Positions 10,021 through 19,107 of a stretch of 64,000 bases of DNA are shown in pieces (position 1 is the stretch's first letter; each line of letters begins with the position of its first letter). A program made the translations under genes and the position numbers. A model generated the notes under the pieces. It saw only the letters and a program-made list of their open reading frames with translations, made no database searches and was not told the origin of the DNA. The stretch is taken from assembly GCF_002086115.1 (NCBI RefSeq), contig NZ_MVHJ01000009.1:124001-188000 (forward strand), in the 5' to 3' direction. Source of the DNA: Mycolicibacterium bacteremicum (GTDB lineage Bacteria; Actinomycetota; Actinomycetes; Mycobacteriales; Mycobacteriaceae).

Positions 10021-11235
10021 TCAGTGGTCGTGGCCGACCGCGCCGCTCAACTCGTTCGGCGTCTGCTCCAGCGTCACCGACTCGGTCACGGTTCCCCCGA
10101 CCAGGTCCACCAGGTGGATCTGCTTGGCCGCCGGATCGCTCACGTAGACCGCGTCCTCGCGGGTGAACACGGCCGGACCGGGCTGCTGCCAGTCATCGGG
10201 CTCCATCCACGGCTGCGTCACGTCGATGGACTTGACCAGATCACCGGTCACCGGGTCGAAGACGTGCAGCTTGCCGTCGGTGCCCATGATCAGCGCCTCG
10301 GCCTGCGGACCGCGGCCCAGCGATCGGAACCAGTAGCTGACACCCTCGGGTAGCGGGACGACCTTGAGCTGGTTGGTGGTGGTGTCGATGAGCGAGAACT
10401 GGTTGGGCCGCTCCATCTCGGCATCGGCGTCGACCTTCATGTCGCCGAGCACGACGGGCGAGTCCTCGTGACCGCGGGTGTTGCCGATCCGGCCGTAGGC
10501 GGTCGGGCTGGCGATCTTGGTGAACTCGCCGCCCTTGTAGGTCAGCACGCCGGTCTCGCAGCCGATCACGACGACCTCGTCGGCCGCCACCGCCTCACCG
10601 TGCACGCCGGGGCACTGCTCGTTGCGCGCGATCTCGCGGTCGCCGTCGAAGGCCACCGCACCGACGCGGGTGTCCGGGTTTCCGAGTGAGTGCACCAGGG
10701 TGCCGTCGGCCAGGATCACCGCAACGCCGTGATGGGGCTCGGGGGTCTTCCAGGTTCGGGTCTCGGGCATGCCGCCGGCCTCGAGCGCGTGCGGGTCGAA
10801 GGCGGTGATCTCGCCGGTTCCGTCGGCGAACAACACGGTGTTCTCCCCGTGTGGGGTGACATGTCCGGCGTCCACGGCGGGGAACGTGTCGTCGGTCAGC
10901 TCGCCGCCCGCGGCGTTCAGGATCCGGAAGCCCTCGGGTGTGGTGACCAGCAGGTGTCCCTGATCGCCGGCCGGGTTGATGCGCAGGAAGCCGTCCAGCG
11001 GGATGTCCTGCTTGACCTCCAGGGTCGCACCGTCGAGGACGTACAACCCGCCGTCGTAGGTCGTCACCAGCGGCTCGGCGATCGACATGGTCGGTGCCGC
11101 CGTCGCCGATGTGCCGGCCGAGGTCTGTGAGCCTGCCGTGCTGTCGGCGCCGTCGCTTCCCGATGAACACGCCGTCAGGGCCGCCGCCGCGAACGTCACG
11201 GCTCCGGCGCGGTACAACCACCGCGGATTGGACAT
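10021..11235 (-). CDS. aztD: AztD-like zinc metallochaperone lipoprotein (beta-propeller)
   Basis: The 404-residue protein has a signal peptide with lipobox LTACSS near residue 22, then a region of repeated four-strand blade-like segments (LHVFDPVTGDLVKS, IHLVDLVGGTV). This fits the AztD family of extracytoplasmic zinc chaperones that load the AztC binding protein. A likely disulfide pairs Cys in EQCPGVH with Cys 226 in IGCETGV. Possible ligands are EPHHG, GHVTPH and the C-terminal GHDH. The start ATG 11235 has AGAAGGAG eleven to twelve bases upstream. It follows aztC by 40 bases and is the last gene of the leftward operon. Confidence 0.8.
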   Translation of the reverse strand: MSNPRWLYRAGAVTFAAAALTACSSGSDGADSTAGSQTSAGTSATAAPTMSIAEPLVTTYDGGLYVLDGATLEVKQDIPLDGFLRINPAGDQGHLLVTTPEGFRILNAAGGELTDDTFPAVDAGHVTPHGENTVLFADGTGEITAFDPHALEAGGMPETRTWKTPEPHHGVAVILADGTLVHSLGNPDTRVGAVAFDGDREIARNEQCPGVHGEAVAADEVVVIGCETGVLTYKGGEFTKIASPTAYGRIGNTRGHEDSPVVLGDMKVDADAEMERPNQFSLIDTTTNQLKVVPLPEGVSYWFRSLGRGPQAEALIMGTDGKLHVFDPVTGDLVKSIDVTQPWMEPDDWQQPGPAVFTREDAVYVSDPAAKQIHLVDLVGGTVTESVTLEQTPNELSGAVGHDH

Positions 11236-11275
11236 GTTTACTGCTCCTTCTCTTGGGGGTGGTGAAGATCTGCGG

Positions 11276-12181
11276 CTATCGCAGTCCGGTGACGATGGCG
11301 TCGGTGTTGGCCCGCATCATGTCGAGATAGGTGCCTCCCGGAGTGCCTGGCGGACTGAGGGATTCGCTGTAGAGCGGCACGATCTGCACCTGCACACCGG
11401 CGTCCTGCGCCAGCACCCGCGCCAGCTTCTCCGGCTGCGAGGAGTCGACGAAGATGGCCGGCACCCGGGCGGACTCGATGGCACCGACCAGTGATTGCAG
11501 ATCCGATGCGCTCGGTGCGGCCAGCGTGGTGCCGCTGGGCACCACGGCCCCGATCACCTCGAAGCCGAAGCGCTCGGCAAGATATCCGAGCACGTGGTGA
11601 TTGGTCACCAGCTTGCGCCGCTCGGGCGCGATGGTGGCGAACCCCGTGCTCATCGTCTCGTCGAGCTCGCGCAGTCGAATCCGGTAATCCTCGGCGTTGC
11701 GCGACACCGCGTCGGTGTCGATGCCATCGACATCGCGCAGGATCGTCTCCTCGATGACGTCGACGGCGGTGATCATGCGCTGCGGATCGGTCCAGAAGTG
11801 CGGGTCGAGAGTGCCCGAGCTCTCGCCCTCGGTGTATTGGATGGGACCGATGTGATCACCGACCGCGAGCGTAGGAACGCCCTGGGCAGCAGCCGTTTGC
11901 ACATTGCGGGTGATGTTCTCCTCCAGCCCCAGTCCGTTGTGGACGATCAGTCCCGCCCCGCCCATGGCGGCGGCGTCCTGGGCCGAGACGCCGAACGAAT
12001 GGGGATCGGCGTTCGGCTGCATGAGAACCCGCACATCGGCGGTGTCGCCGACGATGTTGCGCACCACATCACCGAGGATGTTGGTGGTCACCACGATCGG
12101 ACCTGACGAGCCCGACGTGCCCGAACATGCGGTGGTCAGTGCGCTGATCAGTGCCAGGATGATCAGCAGCCGGCGGCTCAC
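11276..12181 (-). CDS. aztC: Zinc ABC transporter binding lipoprotein, AztC type
   Basis: The 301-residue cluster A-I solute-binding protein starts with a signal peptide and lipobox LTTAC (Cys 19). Likely zinc ligands are His in DPHSF, His in DPHFW, His in TNHHVLGY and the acidic DSSQPE segment. It lacks the long His-rich loop seen in ZnuA, as is typical of AztC, which depends on AztD for loading. The GTG start at 12181 overlaps the permease stop by four bases (GTGA), indicating coupled translation. A manganese substrate is possible, but the AztD partner favours zinc. Confidence 0.85.
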   Translation of the reverse strand: MSRRLLIILALISALTTACSGTSGSSGPIVVTTNILGDVVRNIVGDTADVRVLMQPNADPHSFGVSAQDAAAMGGAGLIVHNGLGLEENITRNVQTAAAQGVPTLAVGDHIGPIQYTEGESSGTLDPHFWTDPQRMITAVDVIEETILRDVDGIDTDAVSRNAEDYRIRLRELDETMSTGFATIAPERRKLVTNHHVLGYLAERFGFEVIGAVVPSGTTLAAPSASDLQSLVGAIESARVPAIFVDSSQPEKLARVLAQDAGVQVQIVPLYSESLSPPGTPGGTYLDMMRANTDAIVTGLR

Positions 12182-14169
12182 CGGCCTGCCTCGACCATCA
12201 GTCCCGGCGTCACCTCGGTGGTCAGGGTGCGGGCGATGCGAAGACCGTCGGCATAGTCGATCTCGTACACCGTGCGGGCGGCGGCATCGTTGACATACGC
12301 CCGGTCGGAGTCCAGGTCCACCACCGGTTGCGCACCTTCTGTCGCAATGGCGTTCGCGAACAACGGAATACGCGCGGTTTCGGCCCGACTGTTCACATCG
12401 AACGCGCTCAACGTCCCGTCCCGGCGCAGCGCGAGGACCGTCCCGTCGCCCGCGGTGTTGACGGCCACCGCATCGGGGACCGGGATCAGCACCCAGGAGC
12501 GCTGCCGGGTGTCGAGCACCCAGACGTGACCACCGGCCATGCCCGCGGCGACATCAGCGCGATCGCGGTGTTCCATGCTGACGGGCCGCTGCGCGGGTGC
12601 ATCGTCCGGATACGGGGCGGCCGTCACCGTCAGGTCGTTCTCGCCGCCGGTCACCCGCACCGCGCCCGTCTCGCAGCCGAAAGCCACTGCGCGCCGACTC
12701 GTCATGGTCCAGGAGGGTTGTGGACACCGCCCGGCGAGGTCGGTGGTGCCGGACTCACCGGTGACCCGCATGCGGCCGTCGGCGGTGACCGTCACCAGGC
12801 GGCTCCCGTACGGTGCAGCGACCGAGACGTCGGAAGGCACTGCGAGACCGGCCCTTTCGGCGGTCTTCTGGCGGAGCTTCTCCCGGTCGAACACTTCCAC
12901 CGCGCCGTCGGGTGAGCGCACCGCGACGGTCGAGTTGCCGGCGCTCACCGATGCGACGGGCAGATCCAGGGTGGCCGCCTCCGACGGGGTACTGACGAAG
13001 TAGTGGTAGTGATCGCCGTGGTCGAATGTCCATGCCCCGGCGTCGATGACCGTCGTGCGGTCACCGGTGCGCAGGTAGGCGAACCGGCCGTCGCCGGCGA
13101 GGCCGGACACCGGACCGTACTCGCCCATCGGGGTTTCGGTCTCGTCGACGGCGTCGTACACCGATGTCGCTCCGCTGGCCGGGTCGACGAGCACCAGTTT
13201 GGTCAGCGGCCCGTCGGCCTCGCGGGCACCGTTCTCGACGGCAACCCCGTCGCCCGTGCTCGCCGAGGGCGCCGGGGCGGGGACGGGAGTGTCGGACGCG
13301 CACCCGGCCACCACACAGGATGCCGCCGCCGCGGCGACGCCCACCTTGGCCCACCGGCTACGCAGGGCCGCCAGCAGCGCGGATCCGAAGAACAGCAGCA
13401 CCGCAACACCGGCGATGGTGGCTCCCCCGGCGGTGCCGGCGTGCCACGAGATCAGCAGACCCAGATAGACAGCGGCACTGCCGATGAGGGCGGACAGCAG
13501 CATCACCCGGGGGATGGAACGCGCCCACATCAGCGCCGCGGCCGGTGGGGCGACGAGCAGTCCGAGCACCAGCAGTGTGCCCACGACGTGGAAGGAGGCC
13601 ACCATGGCCACCGCCATCAGCACGGTCAGCGCCGAGATCGCCAGGTGCGGGCGCAGGCCCAGGGTGGCTGCCTTGCGCGGGTCGAAGGTGACCGCGACGA
13701 ACGCGCGGTGCCCGGCGATGACGGCACACAACGTCACCACCAGTGCGCCGGCCAGGACCACGAGATCGGCTGTGCGGACGGCGAAGACGTCACCGAAGAG
13801 GAATCCGGTCAGGTCGACGGCGAAGCTCTGCGACCGCGAGACCACGATGACGCCGAGTGCGAGCATGCCGACCAGCAGCAGCCCGATGCTGGTATCGGAG
13901 GACAGTTTGGCGGAACGGCCGATCGCGGCGACACCGAAGGCCATGACCAGGGCGGCGACCAGACCACCGATCATCAGGCTGACGCCCAGCAATGCGGCGA
14001 TGGCGACTCCGGGCAGCATGCCGTGAGTCATCGCCTCACCCAGGAACACGCTGCGGCGCAACAACACCCAGCAGCCGACCAGTGAGCACAGGCACGCGGC
14101 GATCACACCGGCCGTCAGCGCTCGCAGCACCATGTCGGCCTGGAACGGGTCGGTGAGCCAGTGCGTCAT
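12178..14169 (-). CDS. aztB: Zinc ABC permease (AztB type) fused to an AztD-like propeller domain
   Basis: From ATG 14169 the product is 663 residues. Residues 1 to about 270 form an ABC-3 metal permease with several membrane segments. A basic RSRWAK stretch then leads into a further hydrophobic segment ending in VVAGC (Cys 290), which looks like a retained lipoprotein signal. Residues 291-663 are Pro/Ala-rich, then propeller-like: DHGDHYH at about 383-389 and FGCETGA at 497-503, the latter shared with the separate AztD (IGCETGV). Blade segments of both proteins also align. The added membrane segment would place this domain outside the cell. A TAG in another frame at 13358-13360, exactly at the junction, leaves open that an indel joined two genes. 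Confidence 0.8.
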   Translation of the reverse strand: MTHWLTDPFQADMVLRALTAGVIAACLCSLVGCWVLLRRSVFLGEAMTHGMLPGVAIAALLGVSLMIGGLVAALVMAFGVAAIGRSAKLSSDTSIGLLLVGMLALGVIVVSRSQSFAVDLTGFLFGDVFAVRTADLVVLAGALVVTLCAVIAGHRAFVAVTFDPRKAATLGLRPHLAISALTVLMAVAMVASFHVVGTLLVLGLLVAPPAAALMWARSIPRVMLLSALIGSAAVYLGLLISWHAGTAGGATIAGVAVLLFFGSALLAALRSRWAKVGVAAAAASCVVAGCASDTPVPAPAPSASTGDGVAVENGAREADGPLTKLVLVDPASGATSVYDAVDETETPMGEYGPVSGLAGDGRFAYLRTGDRTTVIDAGAWTFDHGDHYHYFVSTPSEAATLDLPVASVSAGNSTVAVRSPDGAVEVFDREKLRQKTAERAGLAVPSDVSVAAPYGSRLVTVTADGRMRVTGESGTTDLAGRCPQPSWTMTSRRAVAFGCETGAVRVTGGENDLTVTAAPYPDDAPAQRPVSMEHRDRADVAAGMAGGHVWVLDTRQRSWVLIPVPDAVAVNTAGDGTVLALRRDGTLSAFDVNSRAETARIPLFANAIATEGAQPVVDLDSDRAYVNDAAARTVYEIDYADGLRIARTLTTEVTPGLMVEAGR

Positions 14170-14173
14170 GCCG

Positions 14174-14179
14174 TACACT
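14174..14179 (+). promoter_or_regulatory. Possible -10 element of aztA
   Basis: TACACT fits the mycobacterial TANNNT -10 pattern. It is followed after ten bases by ATG 14190, so the transcript would begin only a few bases before the start codon and the Zur box would lie just downstream of the transcription start. Confidence 0.4.
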
Positions 14180-14189
14180 CTTAGCAGTA

Positions 14190-14852
14190 ATGAATGTCAT
14201 TTTCAATAAGGCGACCCCCGTCACCACCACCATCGACGTGACCGGACTGGACTTCAGCTACGCCGGCACGGCGGTGTTCCGTGGGCTCGATCTGTCCATC
14301 CCGAGCACGGCGGTGACCGCCGTGGTCGGCCCCAACGGTTGCGGCAAATCAACCCTGCTGGGCCTGCTGGCCGGCATCGAGCAGCCCGATGCCGGCACCG
14401 TCCGGGTGGACAGTGACAACATCGCCTTCGCCGTGCAGCGCAGCGCGGTCACCGACTCGTTCCCGATCACGGTCGCCGAGGCCGTGATGATGGGCCGGTG
14501 GCGACATCTGGGCCTGCTGCGCCGACCGAGGGCCGCCGACCGGGCGATCGTCGAGCACTGGCTGGCCGAACTCGGTCTCGCCGATCTGCGCCGGCGCACA
14601 CTCGGCGAACTGTCCGGCGGTCAGCGCCAGCGCGTGCTGCTGGCCCAGACATTCGCCCAGGAGGCGCCGCTGATCCTGCTCGACGAACCCACCACCGGTC
14701 TGGACAGCGCGTCGGCCGCGCTGGTGATCGAGCACCTGCGGCGCCTGGTCGCCGACGGCACCACGGTGGTTGCGGCCACCCACGATGCCGCCGTCATCGC
14801 CGCCGCCGATGGCCGTCTGGACCTCGCCGGGCAGGGGCGCGCACTAGGCTGA
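14190..14852 (+). CDS. aztA: Zinc ABC transporter ATP-binding protein, AztA type
   Basis: The 220-residue ABC ATPase has Walker [10 protein letters not shown], a Q-loop (FAVQRSAV), signature LSGGQRQR and Walker [12 protein letters not shown]. It is divergent from the fused permease, AztC and AztD and completes the importer. The start is uncertain. ATG 14190 lies inside the Zur-like site without a Shine-Dalgarno but fits a near-leaderless transcript, whereas GTG 14238 (VTGLDFSY) would remove 16 residues that precede the ABC fold. Confidence 0.85.
   Translation: MNVIFNKATPVTTTIDVTGLDFSYAGTAVFRGLDLSIPSTAVTAVVGPNGCGKSTLLGLLAGIEQPDAGTVRVDSDNIAFAVQRSAVTDSFPITVAEAVMMGRWRHLGLLRRPRAADRAIVEHWLAELGLADLRRRTLGELSGGQRQRVLLAQTFAQEAPLILLDEPTTGLDSASAALVIEHLRRLVADGTTVVAATHDAAVIAAADGRLDLAGQGRALG
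14191..14205. promoter_or_regulatory. Zur box between aztB and aztA
   Basis: TGAATGTCATTTTCA is a 7-1-7 palindrome sharing the half-site ATTTTCA and the trailing ATAAGG with the box at 8797. It lies between the divergent aztB and aztA starts and overlaps the first codons of aztA if that gene starts at 14190. Confidence 0.78.
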
Positions 14853-14857
14853 CCGGC

Positions 14858-15622
14858 ATGCCCCCGGTGTCGGTCGATCTCAACGCCGACCTCGGCGAGG
14901 GTTTCGGGGTGTGGACACTCGGCGATGACGAGGCGATGCTCGACATCGTCACCTCGGCGAATGTGGCGTGCGGCTTCCACGCCGGCGACCCGGCCGGACT
15001 GCTCCGGGTGTGCCGGGCGGCGGCCGGGCGCGGGGTCCGGATCGGCGCACAGGTGAGTTACCGGGACCTGGCCGGATTCGGACGGCGCTTCATCGACGTG
15101 GATCCGGCCGAGTTGACCGCCGAGGTCATCTATCAGATCGGGGCGCTGTCCGCACTGGCCGCCGCCGCCGGTACCGCGGTCAGCTATGTCAAACCCCATG
15201 GTGCGCTGTACAACACGATCGTCACACATGAGCCCCAGGCCCGCGCGGTGGCCGCGGCGGTACACGCGGTGAACCCGGCGTTGCCGGTGCTCGGTCTGGC
15301 CGGATCGGTGTTCTTCGAGCAAGCTCGCGGCCACGGATTGCGCACGGTCGCCGAGGCTTTCGCCGACCGCGCCTACCGACCGGACGGGCAGTTGGTCTCG
15401 CGCCGCGAGCCGGGCGCGGTACTGCACGATCCCGCCGAGATCGCCGCGCGGGTGCTGACGATGATCACCGCGGGCCGGGTCACGGCGGCCGACGGCACCG
15501 ACATCGCGATCAGCGCCGAATCGGTGTGTGTGCATGGCGATTCGCCGGGCGCGGTGCGGATCGCCAGCGCGGTACGGGACCGGCTCGTCGGCGCGGGTGT
15601 GCGGCCGGCACCGTTCAGCTAG
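14858..15622 (+). CDS. pxpA: 5-oxoprolinase subunit A, LamB/YcsF family
   Basis: The 254-residue protein starts with [12 protein letters not shown] and contains [39 protein letters not shown] and a C-terminal [10 protein letters not shown], the conserved blocks of PxpA. PxpA acts with PxpB and PxpC in ATP-dependent conversion of 5-oxoproline to glutamate. The ATG at 14858 follows the aztA stop by five bases, so the two are probably cotranscribed, although no functional link to zinc is known to me. No pxpB or pxpC lies in this window. Confidence 0.9.
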   Translation: MPPVSVDLNADLGEGFGVWTLGDDEAMLDIVTSANVACGFHAGDPAGLLRVCRAAAGRGVRIGAQVSYRDLAGFGRRFIDVDPAELTAEVIYQIGALSALAAAAGTAVSYVKPHGALYNTIVTHEPQARAVAAAVHAVNPALPVLGLAGSVFFEQARGHGLRTVAEAFADRAYRPDGQLVSRREPGAVLHDPAEIAARVLTMITAGRVTAADGTDIAISAESVCVHGDSPGAVRIASAVRDRLVGAGVRPAPFS

Positions 15623-17768
15623 CCGCCTCACGCTCCAGCTCGTAGCGGATCAACCGGGAACTGTTGGCCACCACCGCCACCGAGGATGCGTTGTGCAGCA
15701 CCGCGGCCAGCACCGGCGACAGTGCTCCGCCGGCGCCGATCAACAGCCCCAGCGCATTCACCGCGATCGACATCGCGTAGTTCTGCCGGATCACCTCGAC
15801 CGCGCGGCCACCGAGATCCCGGACGTCGAGCAGCCGGTGCAGATCGTCACTGGCCAGCGCCACGTCGGCGGTCTCGACCGCGACATCGGTACCGCCGAGT
15901 CCCATGGCGATGCCGATATCGGCCTCGGCCAGCGCCGGTGCGTCGTTGACACCGTCGCCGACCATGGCCACGGTGTGCCCTTCCTCGCGCAGCCGGCGTA
16001 CCACGGCCAGCTTGTCCTCGGGCAGCACCTCGGCCTGCCATTCCGCGATACCGAGCTGCTCGGCCACCACGGCCGCGGTCTCCGGGTGGTCACCGGTCAA
16101 CATGACGATGCGGCGTACACCGTTGGCGCGCAACCGCTGCAGCACCGCCGCGGACTCCGGGCGGATCTCGTCACGCAGGCTGATCAGGCCGACCAGCTTG
16201 CCGTCCACCGCGAGCAGCAGCGGCGTCTCGGACTGCCTGCGCAGCTTCTGCACCCAATCGGTGGCCTTCTTGGTGACCCGCACCTTCTCCCGCTCGAGCA
16301 GCGACGGGCTGCCCAGCAGCAGGGTGCGCCCGTCGGCCCAGGTCCGCATGCCGAGCCCGACGAGCACCTCGCACTCCTCGTGCGGCGGGATCTCGATATG
16401 GCGCTCCTGGGTGGACCGGATCACCGCCTCGGCCAACGGGTGGCGGGAGTGGATCTCCGAACTCGCCGCATACGCGAGCACCTGCTCGGGCTCCCAATCC
16501 TTGTGAAAGGCAACCAGGTTGGTGACCACCGGCCGTCCGACGGTCAGGGTTCCGGTCTTGTCGAACACCACCGCGTCGACGCGGCCGGCCTCCTCCAGGT
16601 GCGAGCCACCCTTGATCAGGATGCCCCGGCGCGCACCATTGCCGATCGCCGCGCTGATGGCCGTCGGGGTGGACAGCCCCACCGCACACGGGCAGGCCAC
16701 CAGCAGCATCGTCATGGCCCGGCGCACGTCCCTGGTGACGACCAGGGTGAGCGCGGACAGCAGGAACGATGCCGGTACGAAGCGTCGCGAGAAGCTCTCC
16801 CCCACAGTCTGGATGGGCGCTCGGTGCTGCTGGGCCTCCTCGACCCGGGAGATGATCCGACCGATCGTCGTCTCGCTGCCCACCGCCTCGGCCCGCACCA
16901 CCAGCCGCCCGCGCACGACCACCGATCCGGCGAAGACGCGTGCGTCGGCCGTCACCGCCACCGGCAGGTTCTCCCCGGTGATCGCCGACTGGTCGATGAT
17001 GGCCTCACCGTCGACGACCACGCCGTCGACCGGTAGGGCCACCTGATCATGTACCACCACCTCGTCACCGACGCGCAGTTCGGCGGTGGCCAACTCGACC
17101 TCGGTACCGTCGGACAACCGGACCCAGGCGGTGTCCTGATTGCCCTGCAGCAATCTGGCGATGGCGCGCCGGGTTCGGCGCAGCGTCAGGTCCTGCAGGT
17201 ACTCACCGATGTTCAACAGCCACAACACCGTCAGCGCCACCACGTTCTCGCGCAGCACCAGACTGGCGATCGTCGCCGCGCTGACCAGTACGTCGGTGCC
17301 CGCCGAGCGTCCGCCCCGCAGGGTACGCAGCGCACCGCGCAGGAACGGGTAGCCGGTGAAGATGGTGACGCCCGTGGCCGCGACCCGACTGGTCGGACCC
17401 AGCAACGGCGGGCGGGCGAACACATAGCGGCGGATCCCGAGCAGCACCAGTGCCGCGCCTCCGACGGCCATCCGCAGCACATCGGCGTTGGTGACATCGG
17501 CCGAGCGTGGCGACCGCGCCGGCACCAGATCCCTGGACACCTGCGCGGCGTCCTCGATGGCGCCGAACACCGCGTCCTTGTCACAGCGTGTCGGCGAGTA
17601 CCAGACGACGATGGACGCGGTGCGCGGGTAGGCGTGCACGGCCCGGACCCCGGACACCTGTTCCACGGCGTCCTCGATGGCCACCGCGCGCGACGAGTCG
17701 TTGCGGAACCAGGGCGCCTGCAATCTGATCCGGCCACCGGCGTCCGACAGGACGGTGAGCGCCACCAC
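15615..17768 (-). CDS. ctpC: P1B-type zinc-exporting ATPase, CtpC type
   Basis: The 717-residue P-type ATPase has a degenerate N-terminal metal-associated domain lacking CxxC, actuator motif ITGENLPV, the transmembrane CPC motif ([13 protein letters not shown]), phosphorylation site DKTGTLT, an HP motif (SRHPLAEA), [10 protein letters not shown] and the C-terminal [15 protein letters not shown]. Length and motifs match mycobacterial CtpC (718 residues), which exports zinc (and possibly manganese). The GTG at 17768 lies five bases after the stop of a PacL-type gene, the same pairing as Rv3269-Rv3270. The stop overlaps that of the convergent pxpA by eight bases. Confidence 0.9.
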   Translation of the reverse strand: MVALTVLSDAGGRIRLQAPWFRNDSSRAVAIEDAVEQVSGVRAVHAYPRTASIVVWYSPTRCDKDAVFGAIEDAAQVSRDLVPARSPRSADVTNADVLRMAVGGAALVLLGIRRYVFARPPLLGPTSRVAATGVTIFTGYPFLRGALRTLRGGRSAGTDVLVSAATIASLVLRENVVALTVLWLLNIGEYLQDLTLRRTRRAIARLLQGNQDTAWVRLSDGTEVELATAELRVGDEVVVHDQVALPVDGVVVDGEAIIDQSAITGENLPVAVTADARVFAGSVVVRGRLVVRAEAVGSETTIGRIISRVEEAQQHRAPIQTVGESFSRRFVPASFLLSALTLVVTRDVRRAMTMLLVACPCAVGLSTPTAISAAIGNGARRGILIKGGSHLEEAGRVDAVVFDKTGTLTVGRPVVTNLVAFHKDWEPEQVLAYAASSEIHSRHPLAEAVIRSTQERHIEIPPHEECEVLVGLGMRTWADGRTLLLGSPSLLEREKVRVTKKATDWVQKLRRQSETPLLLAVDGKLVGLISLRDEIRPESAAVLQRLRANGVRRIVMLTGDHPETAAVVAEQLGIAEWQAEVLPEDKLAVVRRLREEGHTVAMVGDGVNDAPALAEADIGIAMGLGGTDVAVETADVALASDDLHRLLDVRDLGGRAVEVIRQNYAMSIAVNALGLLIGAGGALSPVLAAVLHNASSVAVVANSSRLIRYELEREAAS

Positions 17769-17773
17769 GGCGA

Positions 17774-18058
17774 TCAGTGATCGTGGTCGTGGGTGTGGTC
17801 CGTGACGGCCGGCGGCGGTACTTCCTCACCGATGCGTTCGCGGGCCTCGGCGACGACATCGGCCACGGTCAGTCGCGCCGACTCGGCGCCCTCCTCGGCC
17901 TTGCGCACCCCGCGCAGCGCCCAGCTGGTCGCGGTGACCGAGGCTTCCCGGATCGGCGCTTTGGCCACAACCTTTTTGACGCCCTGGTAGGCCGCGGCGC
18001 CGACGGCGCCGGTGACGACCGTGGAGGCCGCCTTGGCAAGGAACGCATGCAACACCAT
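17774..18058 (-). CDS. pacL1: PacL-type zinc chaperone/scaffold of the CtpC efflux pump (DUF1490)
   Basis: The 94-residue protein has an N-terminal hydrophobic helix with a glycine pattern (about residues 9-26: TVVTGAVGAAAY), a helical middle part, and a C-terminal metal-binding tail DHTHDHDH. This is the architecture of PacL1 (Rv3269), which clusters with CtpC in the membrane and binds zinc with its C-terminal motif. It precedes ctpC by a few bases in one operon. I chose ATG 18058 over the adjoining GTG 18061. No Zur-like box is visible upstream, as expected for an efflux gene. Confidence 0.88.
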   Translation of the reverse strand: MVLHAFLAKAASTVVTGAVGAAAYQGVKKVVAKAPIREASVTATSWALRGVRKAEEGAESARLTVADVVAEARERIGEEVPPPAVTDHTHDHDH

Positions 18059-18114
18059 CACCCCACCCTAGCCTCGTCATCCGTTCGTTACACGGCTTAC
18101 TGCTGGCACAATCG

Positions 18115-19107
18115 ATGACCGTGACGGCCGAGACCGATGTGAGTCGCCGGATCGGTTCGATGCCGATCCTGGTCGTGGTCATCCTCGGACTCGCCCTGGT
18201 GGGCACCACAGCACGTGACTTCGTCGCTGATCATGACGAGATCGCCACCGCGGCAACGGTTTTCTGCGGCATATTCGTCCAGGCCATACCCTTTCTCGCG
18301 TTGGGGGTGCTGATCAGCGGCGCGGTCGCGGCCTTCGTCACGCCGGACCGGCTGGCGCGCTGGCTCCCTCGGCGCCCGGCCGCGGCGATCCTGGCCGCCG
18401 GGGTCGGCGGCGCAGCGCTGCCCGGCTGTGAATGCGGATCGGTCCCGGTGGCCCGCCGCCTCTTCGGCGACGGCGCGGTCGGAGCCGCGGCACTGACCTT
18501 CATGCTGGCGGCACCGGCCATCAACCCGGTGGTGCTGATCGCCACCGCGGTGGCCTTCCCCGGTGAGCCGCTGATGGTGCTCGCGCGCTGCGCGGCCTCG
18601 CTACTCACGGCGCTGACCATGGGGTTCCTCTGGGCCCGGTTCGGCAAGGCGGACTGGATCACCCGGCGGCTACCGCAACCGGTGCACGGCACGGGTTCGC
18701 GCTTCACCGTCTTCACCGAGGCCGCCCGGCACGATTTCCTGCAGGCCGCCTCCTTCCTGGTATTCGGAGCGGCCGCGGCGGCGGCCCTGCACGTACTGGT
18801 GCCGGCCTGGGTGTATGAGCACCTCGCGGGACAGATCGTGCTGGGTATCGCGATGATGGCGGTGTTGGCGGTGGTGCTGGCGCTGTGCTCGGAGGCCGAC
18901 GCGTTCGTCGCGGCGAGCCTGTCGATGCTGCCATTGCTGCCGCGACTGGTCTTCCTGGTTGTGGGGCCGGCCATCGACATCAAGCTGTTCGCGATGCAGG
19001 CCGGGATGTTCGGCCGCGCCTTCGCGATCCGGTTCGCGCCGGTCACCTTCGCTGTCGCCGTGCTGGCCGGCACCGGAGTCGGCCTGTTGGTACTGGGGCT
19101 TCGATGA
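18115..19107 (+). CDS. UPF0718 (DUF318) family membrane permease
   Basis: The 330-residue integral membrane protein has roughly nine to ten hydrophobic segments and the family motif LPGCECGSVPVARR with two cysteines near residue 105. A second family block, LCSEADAFVAASL, follows near residue 262. UPF0718 permeases are predicted transporters of uncharacterised substrate. They are often paired with TIGR03943 proteins and in several genomes are predicted Zur targets. Here the gene lies next to the PacL/CtpC pair and overlaps its TIGR03943 partner by four bases (ATGA). Zinc-related transport is an inference from context. Confidence 0.8.
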   Translation: MTVTAETDVSRRIGSMPILVVVILGLALVGTTARDFVADHDEIATAATVFCGIFVQAIPFLALGVLISGAVAAFVTPDRLARWLPRRPAAAILAAGVGGAALPGCECGSVPVARRLFGDGAVGAAALTFMLAAPAINPVVLIATAVAFPGEPLMVLARCAASLLTALTMGFLWARFGKADWITRRLPQPVHGTGSRFTVFTEAARHDFLQAASFLVFGAAAAAALHVLVPAWVYEHLAGQIVLGIAMMAVLAVVLALCSEADAFVAASLSMLPLLPRLVFLVVGPAIDIKLFAMQAGMFGRAFAIRFAPVTFAVAVLAGTGVGLLVLGLR

